Source: an uncultured Caulobacterales bacterium
Lineage (GTDB): Bacteria; Pseudomonadota; Alphaproteobacteria; Caulobacterales; Caulobacteraceae
Assembly: GCA_903903715.1 (NCBI GenBank)
Contig: CAIUZX010000076.1
Coordinates: 1-6,545, forward strand
Length of the DNA stretch: 6,545 nucleotides
Direction: 5' to 3'
The position numbers and the translations under genes are program-made. Shown piece by piece: positions 1 through 6,009 of the stretch (position 1 is its first letter; every line of letters begins with the position of its first letter). Under the pieces are notes generated by a model, which had not been told where the DNA came from, made no database searches, and worked only from the letters and a program-made list of their open reading frames with translations.

Positions 1-687
1 CGGATCGATACGCCGCACAAGCGTTTGGTCATCACCGCAACCTCCCGCATAGATGTTCATGCGAACTGGCCGACGCCCGATGGGAAGAGCTGGGAGGCGG
101 TGCGAGCCGAAGCGATGGCGAGCCGGGATATCAGCCCCACTGGTCCCTCGGCCTTCCTCTACCCCACCGCCGCGTCACCGTTGGTTCGAGCGATCACCGA
201 CTATGCCCGAGACTGCTTCCCGCCCGGACGCCCGCTGCTGGAGGCGGCGGAAGATCTGATGCGCCGGATGAAGGTCGACTTCGTCTATGACGATGAGGCG
301 ACCGACGTTTCAACGCCGGCGGCGACAGCCTTCGCCGCCCGCCGCGGCGTCTGCCAGGACTTTGCGCACATCATGATCTGCGGTCTGCGGGGGCTCGGGC
401 TGCCGGCAGCCTATGTCAGCGGCTACCTGCGCACTGTCGCTCCGGCCGGGCAGGCGAGGCTGATCGGCGCGGACGCCACCCACGCCTGGGTGCAGGTGTG
501 GTGTGGCGGGCAGGTCGGCTGGGTGGGGTTTGATCCCACCAACGCCCTGATGGCCCTTGATGACCACGTCGTGCTCGCCGTCGGCCGCGACTATGCCGAC
601 GCAGCGCCGATCAAGGGGCTGATCCTCACGCCGGGCGCGCAGGCGCTGACGGTCGAGGTCGATCTGGCGCCCGAGCCTGACGCATAG
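1..687 (+). CDS. Transglutaminase-like cysteine protease family protein, 5'-truncated by the window
   Basis: The open frame runs from base 1 without a start; 228 residues plus a TAG stop at 685-687 are visible, so the gene begins upstream. The fold is the bacterial transglutaminase-like (papain-type) domain. In partial numbering the triad is Cys118 in GVCQDFAH (codon 352-354), His161 in THAWVQVW (481-483) and Asp178 in GFDPTNA (532-534). The residues before about 24 (RIDTPHKRLVITATSRIDV) look like the end of the N-terminal beta domain that precedes the catalytic domain in this family. A TTG at 25 could start a shorter frame, but it falls inside that conserved strand and has no ribosome site, so I do not use it. 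The family is usually a predicted peptidase or amidase, often found beside alpha-E and circularly permuted ATP-grasp proteins, which may lie upstream. The substrate is unknown. Confidence 0.9.
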   Translation, partial: RIDTPHKRLVITATSRIDVHANWPTPDGKSWEAVRAEAMASRDISPTGPSAFLYPTAASPLVRAITDYARDCFPPGRPLLEAAEDLMRRMKVDFVYDDEATDVSTPAATAFAARRGVCQDFAHIMICGLRGLGLPAAYVSGYLRTVAPAGQARLIGADATHAWVQVWCGGQVGWVGFDPTNALMALDDHVVLAVGRDYADAAPIKGLILTPGAQALTVEVDLAPEPDA

Positions 688-773
688 GTTCTGATCCGGC
701 GATTGGGCGATTGACGAACCATGGACGGGTGGCGCAGCCTTGTCCGCAACGATAAGCCCGCAGGAGACGCCTC

Positions 774-1391
774 ATGAAGCTCTACAATTCCATCGGCCCC
801 AATCCGAAGGTCGTTCGGATGTTCATCGCCGAAAAGGGTCTCTCGATCCCGGTGACGCAAGTGGATCTGATGGCGGGCGAGAACCGCAAGCCGCCCTATG
901 CCAGCGGCGTCAATCCAGCGGGCCAGACCCCGGCGCTGGAACTTGAGACCGGCGAGGCGATCGCCGAAATCACCGTGATCTGCGAATATCTGGAGGAGTT
1001 GCATCCCACGCCCGCCCTGATTGGCGAGACGCATGTGCAGCGCGCGATCACGCGGATGTGGACGCGCCGGATCGACCTCAATGTGTGCGAGCCGATGGCC
1101 AACGGCTTCCGCGCCGCAGAGGGTCGCGAGATGTTCGCGCCGCGCATGAAGCTCGTCAGCAAAGAGGCGGCCGCCGATCTCAAGGTGATCGCCAAGGACC
1201 GGATCCAGTGGCTGGACGCCCAGATGGGCGACCGGACGTTTGTCTGCGGAGATCGCTTCACCCTCGCAGACATCCTGCTCTACGCCTTCCTCGAGTTCGG
1301 CGTGCAGGTCGGGCAGCCGCTGGCGGGCGAGGGGCCCTGGCTGTCGGCCTGGTTCGATCGGGTGAAGGCCCGCCCCAGCGCGTCAGCCTAG
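774..1391 (+). CDS. Glutathione S-transferase family protein
   Basis: This 205-residue protein has the usual length of a cytosolic GST. The start is ATG at 774, preceded by AGGAG at 762-766 with a 7-base gap. The N-terminal thioredoxin-like half (about 1-77) opens MKLYNSIGPNPKVVRM and contains NPAGQTPALE with the cis-proline at Pro53. The C-terminal helical half (about 85-200) carries the N-capping box and hydrophobic staple GDRFTLADI (159-167). The expected glutathione-binding Glu-Ser pair reads Glu65-Ile66, so the serine is missing. The catalytic position is near Ser6 to Asn10; no cysteine is present there, which argues against a beta-class enzyme. It probably conjugates or reduces electrophiles with glutathione in the cytoplasm, but the substrate cannot be read from sequence. 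It lies 86 bp after the transglutaminase gene and could be cotranscribed or have its own promoter. The stop codon lies inside a small hairpin. Confidence 0.93.
   Translation: MKLYNSIGPNPKVVRMFIAEKGLSIPVTQVDLMAGENRKPPYASGVNPAGQTPALELETGEAIAEITVICEYLEELHPTPALIGETHVQRAITRMWTRRIDLNVCEPMANGFRAAEGREMFAPRMKLVSKEAAADLKVIAKDRIQWLDAQMGDRTFVCGDRFTLADILLYAFLEFGVQVGQPLAGEGPWLSAWFDRVKARPSASA
1378..1389 (+). repeat. 12-bp direct repeat, copy 1 (GCGCGTCAGCCT)
   Basis: GCGCGTCAGCCT at 1378-1389 recurs exactly at 1427-1438, 49 bp downstream. This copy encodes the last residues of the GST-family protein and runs into its stop codon. The second copy overlaps the stop codon of the opposing Gre-family gene. The pair could be a small local duplication at a convergent gene junction or a chance match in GC-rich sequence. 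Confidence 0.7.
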
Positions 1392-1441
1392 CCAGGCTGT
1401 CGCGCTTGATCCTTTGCAACGCTCAGGCGCGTCAGCCTGAG
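1384..1441. terminator. Two short hairpins between convergent genes, possible weak bidirectional terminators
   Basis: The first hairpin pairs CAGCCT (1384-1389) with AGGCTG (1394-1399) around a 4-base loop and covers the GST-family stop codon. The second pairs CTCAGGC (1422-1428) with GCCTGAG (1435-1441) around a 6-base loop and covers the Gre-family stop codon. Both sit where transcription from the two facing genes should end. Neither is followed by a T-run on either strand, so they are not canonical intrinsic terminators. They may be mRNA 3'-end stabilisers, or termination here may depend on Rho. Confidence 0.3.
1427..1438 (+). repeat. 12-bp direct repeat, copy 2 (GCGCGTCAGCCT)
   Basis: This is the second exact copy of the repeat at 1378-1389. 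It contains the TGA stop (1434-1432, minus strand) of the Gre-family gene and contributes part of the hairpin at 1422-1441. Confidence 0.7.
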
Positions 1442-1914
1442 ACCGCGACGATCTCGGCCTCTGCGCCGCCGACCGTGACCGTGTCGCCGACGGTGCGGCC
1501 CAGCACCGCCTTGGCCAGCGGCGACACATAGGAGATGGCGCCCTTGGCCGGGTCCGCCTCGTCCTCGCCGACGATGCGGAAGGTCTGGCGGCGCCCGTCT
1601 TCCCGGTCGACGGTGACGGTGCGGCCGAACAGGACCTGATCCTCGGGGCCGGAAGAGACGATGAGCTGGGCCGAGCCGCGGCGCGCCTGATAGTAGCGCA
1701 GGTCCCGCGTCGCCCGCGCCATCGCCGTGCGGTCGGCGCTGACGCCCCCATCGACCTGCGCGGAGGAATAAGCGGCGCGGGCCGCGGCGACGGCGGCGTC
1801 GAGGGCGTCGAGACCCGATTGCGTGACGAAGTTCGGGTGCGGCGAAACGGGGCGATCGGGCAGGTTGGCGGCCTGCGCCTCGCTGTCCTCTTCGCGGGTG
1901 AAGGCGACGCTCAT
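1432..1914 (-). CDS. GreA/GreB-family transcription elongation factor
   Basis: This 160-residue protein has Gre-like length. The C-terminal FKBP-like domain (about 88-158) has the family signature KGAISYVSPLAKAVLGRTVG (124-143) followed by DTVTVGGAEAEIV. The N-terminal part has a likely unstructured leader (1-30) and a predicted coiled-coil hairpin (about 33-85) ending in SAQLI. Family members bind in the RNA polymerase secondary channel, and canonical GreA/GreB stimulate cleavage of backtracked RNA through an acidic tip. Here the tip region (about 50-62, SSAQVDGGVSADR) does not match the usual Asp-x-x-Glu arrangement, so cleavage activity is uncertain. It may be a Gre paralogue that modulates polymerase differently. 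The ATG at 1914-1912 is chosen because GGAAAG lies 6 bases upstream and homologues I recall begin MSVAFTREEDSEA. The frame stays open upstream to 2148 but would then run into the divergent gene. Confidence 0.92.
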   Translation of the reverse strand: MSVAFTREEDSEAQAANLPDRPVSPHPNFVTQSGLDALDAAVAAARAAYSSAQVDGGVSADRTAMARATRDLRYYQARRGSAQLIVSSGPEDQVLFGRTVTVDREDGRRQTFRIVGEDEADPAKGAISYVSPLAKAVLGRTVGDTVTVGGAEAEIVAVSG

Positions 1915-2067
1915 CTCGTTCTTTCCGTAAATTGATCCGCACACTTGCGCATCTAGGGACAACAGGTCAATTCCGCGTGTTCCCCCGTCACCGGGTGCAA
2001 GGTTGTCGCGCCCGGCCAATCCTGACACACAAGGCCCCGGGGCGTCAGGGAGTTTGGGAGCGCGAAC
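1915..2067. promoter_or_regulatory. Divergent intergenic region between the Gre-family and acyltransferase genes
   Basis: These 153 bp separate two divergently transcribed start codons and must carry both promoters. On the minus strand a TTGACC element lies at 1971-1966, but no good -10 follows at normal spacing. On the plus strand TTGATC (1932-1937) followed 14 bases later by TCTAGGGA (1952-1959) loosely resembles the Caulobacter housekeeping pattern. Neither is strong. An inverted repeat, CCTGAC (2021-2026) with GTCAGG (2044-2049), encloses the palindrome GCCCCGGGGC (2034-2043). It ends seven bases before the acyltransferase ribosome site and could be an operator or leader hairpin. Confidence 0.4.
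1921..1926 (-). promoter_or_regulatory. Ribosome binding site of the Gre-family gene (GGAAAG)
   Basis: On the minus strand GGAAAG occupies 1926-1921, six bases before the ATG at 1914. It decides the start: the longer in-frame extension to 2148 would overlap the divergent acyltransferase coding sequence, and the residues it adds (low-complexity, Arg/Pro/Gly-rich) do not resemble the family. Confidence 0.6.
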
Positions 2068-3132
2068 ATGGCGGCGGCGGAGCGGCGAACTTTTCTGACC
2101 CTGGACGGACTGCGGGCTGTGGGCGCCTTTCTGGTTGTCATGCGCCATGTGCCCTACCTGTTCGGGCCTATTGCCGTGCCAGAGAGCTTTCTGGCGGTGG
2201 ATCTTTTCTATCTTGTCAGCGGTTTCGTCGTGGCCAACGCCTATCGCGACCGGTTGGCCGCAGGCGGCTTCACCTGGACCTTCTTCAAGACCCGGCTGAT
2301 CCGGCTCTATCCGCTCTACGCGTGCGGCATGATCCTCGGCGTTGCGGCGGCCCTCGTCTCGATCGTGACCGATCCGGCCGGGTGGTGGACCCCGAACAAG
2401 CTGCTGATCGCTATCGTGACCGGCCTGTTCATGATCCCGTTCTTCCCCGGCCTGCCCGCCAACGGCTCCTCCCTTGACGGTCCAACCTGGACCCTGTTGC
2501 CCGAGCTGGTGGCCAACTTCGCTTACGCCGTGTTCATTCGCTCAATGAGCTTGATGGTCCTCTGCGCGATCATCGTCATCTGTGGCGGAGGCGTCGTTCT
2601 CGCGGTGGTCCACTTCGGCACCCTCGACGTCGGTTTCGGCGCCACGCATCTCTGGGCGGCGCTGGCCCGCGTGGGCTTTTCCTTCTTTACCGGCGTGCTG
2701 ATCTACCGGTGGTTCGGTCATGCGCATCAGAGCCATGTCATCTTCTCTTGGGCCCTGATCGCCTTTCTCACCGTGATACTCGCCTGGAGCCCCGCGGATA
2801 CGTTCAAGCCGATCTACGAGCTTGCTGTCGTGTTGCTGGGCTTTCCGGCGCTGCTCGTGCTCGCCGGCCGGTTCGAGCCCGGGCCGATATCGGGGCGGCT
2901 GTTCAGCTTCACCGGCTTGATCTCTTACGGCATATATATCGTCCACCAGCCGATCGGGAACCTTGTCCATTTCGCCCTGGGCCGCGACTTCGATCCGCCG
3001 GATGACCTGACAAGCCTCTGGTACGGCGCCGCCTTCATCGGCTTTCTCATTCTCGTCGCCTGGCGTCTGGATCGCGACGTTGACGCGCCGGTGCGTAAAT
3101 GGCTTCGCCAGCGCTTTCTGTCGGGCGGCTGA
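2068..3132 (+). CDS. Acyltransferase 3 family integral membrane protein
   Basis: This 354-residue polytopic inner-membrane protein belongs to the acyltransferase-3 (OafA/NodX/WecH-like) family, whose members move acetyl or other acyl groups onto sugars of lipopolysaccharide, capsule, peptidoglycan or small molecules. The N-terminal signature TLDGLRAVGAFLVVMRH (11-27) contains the conserved Arg16-x10-His27 pair. It is followed by AVDLFYLVSGFVV (43-55), the basic loop FFKTRLIRLYP (72-82) and PTWTLLPELVANFAY (139-153) with the conserved Trp141 and Glu146. The C-terminal part has ISYGIYIVHQP (285-295), a final membrane helix (about 318-333) and a basic cytoplasmic tail. Roughly ten hydrophobic segments are visible. 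The start ATG at 2068 is supported by GGGAG at 2056-2060 with a 7-base gap. There is no extra periplasmic SGNH domain. No glycan-synthesis genes are adjacent, so the acceptor cannot be inferred from context. Confidence 0.93.
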   Translation: MAAAERRTFLTLDGLRAVGAFLVVMRHVPYLFGPIAVPESFLAVDLFYLVSGFVVANAYRDRLAAGGFTWTFFKTRLIRLYPLYACGMILGVAAALVSIVTDPAGWWTPNKLLIAIVTGLFMIPFFPGLPANGSSLDGPTWTLLPELVANFAYAVFIRSMSLMVLCAIIVICGGGVVLAVVHFGTLDVGFGATHLWAALARVGFSFFTGVLIYRWFGHAHQSHVIFSWALIAFLTVILAWSPADTFKPIYELAVVLLGFPALLVLAGRFEPGPISGRLFSFTGLISYGIYIVHQPIGNLVHFALGRDFDPPDDLTSLWYGAAFIGFLILVAWRLDRDVDAPVRKWLRQRFLSGG

Positions 3133-3257
3133 CGGATCGCGTTTGCAGCGCTGCGGTCTTTGGCGCGACGGACGCCGGTGGGGTCGCAGTCCATCATGTC
3201 TCAAAATTCGACGGAGTGATGACGGCCGGTTTCTAAAGACATCGACCTCCGTCTACG
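3133..3257. other. Gene-free spacer after the acyltransferase gene
   Basis: No coding region is supported here. Base composition is ordinary for the window until about 3240. Two structures are visible: a short palindrome GCAGCGCTGC (3145-3154) and an inverted repeat GACGGAG (3210-3216) with CTCCGTC (3247-3253) enclosing 30 bases. Neither is a convincing intrinsic terminator because loops and following T-runs are wrong. The acyltransferase transcript must end somewhere in this spacer or in the AT-rich part beyond it. Confidence 0.5.
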
Positions 3258-3425
3258 TTCAATGAATAAAAAATATTTTATCTCGCCTATTCAGTATTTA
3301 TTCAATTTTTAATATCATATTTACAATATTTTATGGCATATCTTCAAAATTTTATTTCAAAAATATATATTCAATTGAATTTTTTTGAGCATAATATTTC
3401 AATTTCGTCGACAAAAAATATCTGC
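3258..3425. promoter_or_regulatory. Strongly AT-rich island upstream of the hybrid kinase gene
   Basis: In otherwise GC-rich DNA, 3261-3420 has only 28 G/C in 160 bases (17.5 percent by hand count). It holds no open frame of note. It contains a perfect 12-bp palindrome ATTCAATTGAAT (3369-3380), and the hexamer TTCAAT at 3258, 3301, 3370 and 3398 plus TTCAAA at 3343 and 3356, all in plus orientation. The island ends about 80 bp before the kinase start, so the most likely role is promoter and upstream control DNA: a curved or easily melted region, or binding sites for a nucleoid or xenogeneic-silencing protein. Many AT hexamers could pass for -10 boxes, so no specific promoter is assigned. A remnant of horizontally acquired DNA is an alternative. 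Confidence 0.5.
3369..3380. repeat. Perfect 12-bp palindrome ATTCAATTGAAT
   Basis: ATTCAATTGAAT at 3369-3380 equals its own reverse complement. It sits 122 bp before the kinase start, in the middle of the AT-rich island. It is a candidate site for a dimeric regulator, but palindromes are more frequent by chance in sequence this AT-rich. Confidence 0.4.
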
Positions 3426-3445
3426 ACAAGGCATGCATATTTCTC

Positions 3446-3462
3446 GGCTTAAACGAAAAGCC
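3446..3462 (+). other. Small hairpin in the probable kinase mRNA leader
   Basis: GGCTT (3446-3450) pairs with AAGCC (3458-3462) around a 7-base loop, 39 bases upstream of the kinase start. The stem is only 5 bp and has no T-run after it. If transcription starts in the AT island this would be part of the 5' leader. It does not cover the ribosome site. Confidence 0.25.
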
Positions 3463-3501
3463 AACACACTCGAGCTAATGTGAACAGGCTCGGAGGCGTG
3501 T

Positions 3502-6009
3502 ATGATACCGAAGTGTGTTGCCGTCATTTGTCTGGCTGTCCTTCTCGGGACGGCGGTCGCGCCAACGGCGTTGGCCGAAGTGCCGATCGAAGTGTCTCCT
3601 GCGAGACTCGGCGCGATCGTCGAAAAACGGGCGATGAAGTCGACCTTCGCGTCGCTGGAAGCCTTTGGCGAGCAGGCTTTGCGTCTTTCGGGTCATGAGC
3701 GCCTGGCGCGGCTGAACCACGTCGCGACGATCCTGGTGTCGCAGTCCGAATACGCCAAGTTCAATCGCTGGAATGACGAGTTGGAGCAGGTCGCCCGGCA
3801 GGACGGTGACAATCGCTACCTGGCTCTGGCCGAACTGAACCGACTTGAGGCGCGGGCGCAGGACGGGGACCTCTCCGTCCTCTCATTGATGCGCAAGGTC
3901 GCCGACACGACCAAGGATTGGTATGTTCGCGTCCAGGCCGTGTCTTATATCGCCTTGAACACCGATGACGCCGGGGCGGCCATCAAAGCGCTCTCGGACA
4001 TTGAAACGACGGTCGTTCCCAGCGATCCTGACGCGATCAGCGCCTATTCAAAAGTCTGGGAGGCGACGGGACTTGCACTGCAAGGTGTGGCTGACCTTGA
4101 AGCGGTGACCGAAGCGCTGAGCCGTTCCGAGTATTACAGTGACAAGATCGGCTACCCGCGGCCGGATTTCGATTCGATCTATAATCTCACCAAGCTGGTC
4201 ACAATGGTTGGCGACGCCGCCACGGCGAGGCAGCTGGTGACCGCGCACCACATCCTGTCGCAACGCGCCGGACTGCCGCATTTGACACCTTGGGACATGG
4301 GGCTTTGCGCGCTTGTCGCTGAGAAGTTCGGCACGCCGCAGGAGACGATCGGTTGCCTGAAGGGGCTTTCCCCTGCGATTTCAGACTCCGAGCTTTTCGG
4401 AACCGGTGTCCTGTCGGCCCGGGCCCTGGCTCTGGCGCGTCTGGGACGCGCTGATGAGGCCCAGGCCGACCTGAACCACTTAAAGGCCCTTCAGGCGAAG
4501 GGTGGGTTCGGAGAGGCGCGCTTTCTGTCGATTCCGCTGATCGAGACTGAGATCCTGGCGGCGAGGGGCCAGACGGCGGCTGCGCTCGACGGTTACCGAA
4601 AATATCTCCTGACCAGCTCCTGGATGCAGGCGGATGTCAGTCGTCACGGGGTGCATCAGATCACGTCCCAGATGCGTGAACAGCTCGGGGCAATGCGTCA
4701 CAACGCCGAGCTGAAGCAGCGCATGATCTATGTGCAATGGGGGCTAGGCGCTCTCGCTATCTTGATCATGGCCGGCGGCGCCCTGGTCGTTGCGCAGCAG
4801 CGGCGGCTGAACGCCAAGCTCAAGCGGGCTCAGCAGCACGCTCTGGCGGCCAATCGGACCAAGAGCGAGTTCCTCGCCAACATGAGCCATGAGATACGCA
4901 CGCCCTTGAACGGCGTGCTTGGCATGGCTGAAGTGATCGCCGCCGGTGAGCTTGTGCCGTCGCAGCGTGAACGACTGGAAGTGGTGCGTCAGTCCGGCAA
5001 GGCCTTGCTAGCGATTATCAATGATATTCTGGACTTGTCCAAGATCGAGGCTGGGCGACTTGAGCTCGAATACCTCGTCTTCGATTTCGGCAAGTTGGTC
5101 CACGACGTGGCTGCATCCTTCGCTCCGCTGTCGAATGAAAAGCGGCTGGAGCTCGCGGTGGTGGTTGCGCATGACGCCGAGGGATCCGTCTGGGGCGATC
5201 CGACCCGCACACGCCAGATCCTCAGCAATCTCATCTCCAATGCCATCAAGTTCACCGAACAGGGTGGTGTCACCGTCCGCGTTGAGCGGAGCGGGGACAT
5301 ATTGTCCGTGGCTGTCGAGGATACAGGTATCGGCATGGCCCCCGAGGTCGCCAATCGGATCTTCAACAAGTTCGAGCAGGCCGACGGGTCCGTTACGCGA
5401 CGTTTCGGCGGCACCGGTCTTGGGCTTTCGATCGCCCGTCAGCTCGCCACAGCGATGGGTGGAGGCATCGACGTCTCCTCGACGCCTGGCCAAGGGTCGA
5501 CCTTCATCACCCGTCTGGCGTTTCGCAAGGTCGCTCAGGCGTCAGAGCCCGAAGCCACGATCAAGCCGCTGGCCTATGCCCGACAATTACCGCCAGGCCT
5601 TCGTGTGCTGGTCGCCGAAGACAACGTGATCAACCAGCTCGTCGTGCGCGGGATGCTCGAGCGAGAGGCCTGCGACGTCAGCTTCGTCTTTGACGGGGCC
5701 GAGGCGGTCGCCGCGGCCAAGCGCCAGGACTGGGACATCGTCCTGATGGACGTCCAGAGGCCGACCATGGACGGTCTTGACGCCGCACGCGCGATCCGGG
5801 CCGCCGAGCACGCCGACCGTCGGCGCAGAACGCCGCTGGTCGCTCTGACGGCGAGTGCTATGGATCATCAGGTCAAGGAATGTCTCGACGCAGGAATGGA
5901 CGCCCACGTCGCCAAGCCGATTGAAGCTTTGCGACTGGTGTCCGTGATAGCGACGGTTCTCAAGGCTCAGGACGCCAGTGAGGCCCGCTCCGCCGGGGCG
6001 ACGGCGTAG
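3502..6009 (+). CDS. Hybrid sensor histidine kinase with periplasmic helical-repeat sensor domain
   Basis: This 835-residue protein starts at ATG 3502, with GGAGG at 3492-3496 five bases upstream. Residues 1-25 form a signal peptide (cleavage after ALA). About 26-407 is an all-helical, TPR-like region predicted to be periplasmic, with only two cysteines (269 and 285). A single membrane helix spans about 411-431, followed by a short basic coiled coil (434-455) and HisKA with phospho-acceptor His463 in MSHEIRTP. The HATPase domain shows Asn580 (SNLISNAIKF), DTGIGM (607-612), the F-box IFNKFEQADGS and GGTGLGL (636-642). The receiver domain (about 700-815) has Glu706-Asp707, phospho-acceptor Asp750, Thr783 and Lys805. 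Position Asp+3 is Arg753 where Met is usual. There is no HAMP, PAS or Hpt domain, so phosphate would pass to an Hpt protein encoded elsewhere. The ligand is unknown. The 3' end overlaps the convergent phosphoesterase gene by 43 bp. Confidence 0.95.
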   Translation: MIPKCVAVICLAVLLGTAVAPTALAEVPIEVSPARLGAIVEKRAMKSTFASLEAFGEQALRLSGHERLARLNHVATILVSQSEYAKFNRWNDELEQVARQDGDNRYLALAELNRLEARAQDGDLSVLSLMRKVADTTKDWYVRVQAVSYIALNTDDAGAAIKALSDIETTVVPSDPDAISAYSKVWEATGLALQGVADLEAVTEALSRSEYYSDKIGYPRPDFDSIYNLTKLVTMVGDAATARQLVTAHHILSQRAGLPHLTPWDMGLCALVAEKFGTPQETIGCLKGLSPAISDSELFGTGVLSARALALARLGRADEAQADLNHLKALQAKGGFGEARFLSIPLIETEILAARGQTAAALDGYRKYLLTSSWMQADVSRHGVHQITSQMREQLGAMRHNAELKQRMIYVQWGLGALAILIMAGGALVVAQQRRLNAKLKRAQQHALAANRTKSEFLANMSHEIRTPLNGVLGMAEVIAAGELVPSQRERLEVVRQSGKALLAIINDILDLSKIEAGRLELEYLVFDFGKLVHDVAASFAPLSNEKRLELAVVVAHDAEGSVWGDPTRTRQILSNLISNAIKFTEQGGVTVRVERSGDILSVAVEDTGIGMAPEVANRIFNKFEQADGSVTRRFGGTGLGLSIARQLATAMGGGIDVSSTPGQGSTFITRLAFRKVAQASEPEATIKPLAYARQLPPGLRVLVAEDNVINQLVVRGMLEREACDVSFVFDGAEAVAAAKRQDWDIVLMDVQRPTMDGLDAARAIRAAEHADRRRRTPLVALTASAMDHQVKECLDAGMDAHVAKPIEALRLVSVIATVLKAQDASEARSAGATA

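Noticed and set aside
25..27. TTG as a start codon for the transglutaminase-like gene
   Set aside because: It lies in the middle of a conserved strand at the end of the N-terminal domain, the frame is open to base 1, and no ribosome site precedes it.
711..716. TTGACG as a -35 element for the GST-family gene
   Set aside because: The hexamer is good, but no matching -10 lies at either the usual 16-18 or the Caulobacter-type 10-14 spacing.
1915..2148. N-terminal extension of the Gre-family protein, open in frame on the minus strand
   Set aside because: It overlaps the divergent acyltransferase coding region, adds residues unlike the family, and a good ribosome site supports the ATG at 1914.
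3210..3253. Inverted repeat GACGGAG/CTCCGTC as a terminator of the acyltransferase gene
   Set aside because: The loop is 30 bases and no T-run follows; the pairing could be chance.
3375..3395. TTGAAT ... CATAAT as a kinase promoter
   Set aside because: The hexamers are only 9 bases apart; in this AT-rich stretch many such pairs occur and none has proper spacing.
3431..3438. Overlapping palindromes GCATGC and ATGCAT
   Set aside because: Six-base palindromes are too short to support a regulatory site without conservation.
4989..5493. Long minus-strand open frames opposite the kinase core
   Set aside because: They lie antisense to highly conserved HisKA and HATPase motifs and have no recognisable domains; these are shadows typical of GC-rich coding DNA.
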